Made by a program: the position numbers and the translations under genes. A stretch of 8,212 bases of DNA, from contig DCHF01000048.1 in assembly GCA_002315555.1 (NCBI GenBank), forward strand, positions 1 through 8,212, written 5' to 3'. Source of the DNA: Lachnospiraceae bacterium UBA1759 (lineage in GTDB: Bacteria; Bacillota; Clostridia; Lachnospirales; Lachnospiraceae). How positions within the stretch are numbered: the stretch's first letter is position 1; the number at the start of each line of letters is the position of its first letter. Below are positions 6,883 to 8,212 of the stretch, piece by piece. The notes under the pieces were generated by a model that saw nothing but the letters and a program-made list of their open reading frames with translations, searched no databases and was not told the DNA's origin.

Positions 6883-8212
6883 AATTCCCCCTTCGCGGGA
6901 AGAATTTTCTGCTGCTTCTGGGCATTGCCGTTGCGGGCTTTGTCCTGATGGCAACGTGGGGAACGGCTCTCGCAAACGAACAGGTTAAAAATAACACGAT
7001 CAATACGCTCTCCAAGGATGCCGGTTATCTGTCCGCGTCTTACAAAGCGAACACCGGCTCCATCAACCGTACCCAGCTGGAAGCCATGGCATACAGTACC
7101 GGCTGTGATGTCTGGGTCATGGCGATCTCCGGGAAGATCGAAGCCTATGCAGGTACGGTCCAGCCGCCGGAGGAGGTTCCCGCGTTCAATCCGACGGACG
7201 GTGAGAGCGGATTCTACATGACCGGTGATTTCTACGGCAGCTACGACGAGGAAATGCTGAGCGTGTATTTGCCGCTGACCAGAAGCATCGCCACGCGCGG
7301 CTATGTGTTCCTGCACTATCCGATGTCGCAGGTCCACGCTTCCGCCGACCGCCAGATGCTGATCGCCTATGTGGTCTTCGGCATTCTTCTGATCTTCTTT
7401 GCGATCGCCCTGCTGATCCAGGATTATTACACGGTCCAACGCATCCGCAAGGTCGGCGCAGCGGCCCTGGAATATGCCAACGGCAACTTAAGCTATCCGC
7501 TGGATGTCAAGGGAAACGATGAGATCGCGAGTCTCGCCATGGCGGAGGTGGAGCTGGCAAAGCAGATCGGTTCCGCCGCGGAGGACCAGCACCGCTTCCT
7601 TGCCAATATCTCCCATGATTTCCGCTCGCCGCTCACCTCGATCAAGGGCTACATGGTGGCCATCCGGGACGGTGTCATCCCACAGGAAATGCAGGGAAAA
7701 TACATCGATGTCGTCATCAATGAGGCCGACCGCCTCACCAAGCTTGCCAACAGTCTTTTAGACATGACGCAGCTCGAAAACGGTATCATTCTGGACAAAA
7801 GCGACTTTGACATCAACGATCTGATCCGCAATATCCTGCCCACCTTTGAAGGGCGTGTTGAGGAAAAGAATCTGGCCTTTAATATCACCTTTGAAGAAGA
7901 GGTGCAGCAGGTCCATGCGGACCGTTCGCGTATCCAGCAGGTCATTTACAATCTGGTCGATAACGCAATCAAATTCTCCAATCTGGATTCCACGGTGGAT
8001 ATCGCCACGCACCTGAACCGTGATAAGGTCTTCATTTCCGTGACGGACCACGGCGTGGGTATCGAGAAGGAGAACCTGAATAAGATCTGGGAGCGCTTCT
8101 ATAAAACGGATGCTTCGCGCGGCAAGGATAAGAAAGGCACCGGTCTGGGCCTGTCCATCGTCCGTGAGATCATCCAGGCGCATAAGGAAAACATCGACGT
8201 GATCTCCACACC
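6879..8212 (+). CDS. sensor histidine kinase, HAMP-linked, C-terminus cut by window edge
   Basis: This membrane sensor kinase should phosphorylate the preceding response regulator. The frame stays open to the window end and gives 444 codons. The order is: membrane helix 1 at about 9-31; an extracytoplasmic sensor region at 32-157 that I do not recognise as a named fold; membrane helix 2 at 158-180; and a HAMP-like linker at 181-235. The dimerisation/phospho-acceptor helix follows, with H246 in the H-box NISHDFRSPLTSIKGY. The ATP-binding domain has the N-box YNLVDNAIKFS (N362), the G1 box TDHGVGI (D390), the F-box WERFYKTDASR and the G2 box GTGLGLSIV (420-428). All catalytic boxes are intact; the second G1 residue is His where Asn is commonest, a tolerated change. 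The last residues reached (NIDVISTP) belong to the final strand of the ATPase domain, so I infer that only about 15-40 residues lie outside. The ATG overlaps the regulator stop by 4 bases. The signal sensed is unknown. Confidence 0.94.
   Translation, partial: MKFPLRGKNFLLLLGIAVAGFVLMATWGTALANEQVKNNTINTLSKDAGYLSASYKANTGSINRTQLEAMAYSTGCDVWVMAISGKIEAYAGTVQPPEEVPAFNPTDGESGFYMTGDFYGSYDEEMLSVYLPLTRSIATRGYVFLHYPMSQVHASADRQMLIAYVVFGILLIFFAIALLIQDYYTVQRIRKVGAAALEYANGNLSYPLDVKGNDEIASLAMAEVELAKQIGSAAEDQHRFLANISHDFRSPLTSIKGYMVAIRDGVIPQEMQGKYIDVVINEADRLTKLANSLLDMTQLENGIILDKSDFDINDLIRNILPTFEGRVEEKNLAFNITFEEEVQQVHADRSRIQQVIYNLVDNAIKFSNLDSTVDIATHLNRDKVFISVTDHGVGIEKENLNKIWERFYKTDASRGKDKKGTGLGLSIVREIIQAHKENIDVIST

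Noticed and set aside
6858..7439. 193-codon minus-strand frame opposite the histidine kinase N-terminus
   Set aside because: It is antisense to a kinase in which every catalytic box is intact, and its composition looks like a reverse-frame shadow.
1..8212. Search for tRNA genes, CRISPR repeats, insertion-sequence ends, riboswitches and strong terminators
   Set aside because: Coding sequence fills nearly the whole window, the only larger gap (144 bases) is explained by promoters, and I saw no repeated units or stem-plus-T-run structures.

Overview
The window looks like an ordinary chromosomal segment from a low- to mid-GC Firmicute of the class Clostridia. The MutS2 and YhaM-type proteins and the overall protein style suggest a Lachnospiraceae-like lineage with GC in the mid-50s by eye; this is an inference from family resemblance, not a computed placement. 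It holds six protein genes in two divergent, tightly packed transcription units. I see no RNA genes, insertion sequences, phage genes, CRISPR arrays or clear terminators.

Left unit, minus strand, read from about 3705 down to 1: a membrane-anchored HtrA-like protein with a PDZ domain (2384-3640), a YhaM-type OB-fold/HD 3'-5' exoribonuclease (1425-2369), and an iron-sulfur 23S rRNA uracil-C5 methyltransferase of the RlmD/RlmCD family (1-1388, its last few residues lying outside the window). The gaps are 14 and 36 bases, so the three genes probably form one operon.

Right unit, plus strand, from about 3782 to the right edge: mutS2 (3785-6160), then 17 bases later an OmpR/PhoB-family response regulator (6178-6882), whose stop codon overlaps the start of its partner sensor histidine kinase (6879-8212, cut by the window edge).

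The 144 bases between the units hold two back-to-back sigma-A-like promoters whose -35 boxes are 6 bases apart. The mutS2 promoter sits so close to the start codon that its mRNA should be leaderless or nearly so.

Functionally the window is housekeeping with an RNA and ribosome theme: rRNA modification, RNA decay, and MutS2, which in Bacillus subtilis acts on collided ribosomes. A two-component system is attached to it. The points most worth a second look are the HtrA-like protein, which appears to lack all three catalytic triad residues, the predicted leaderless mutS2 transcript, and the altered nuclease motif in the MutS2 Smr domain. I found no convincing undescribed multi-gene system.
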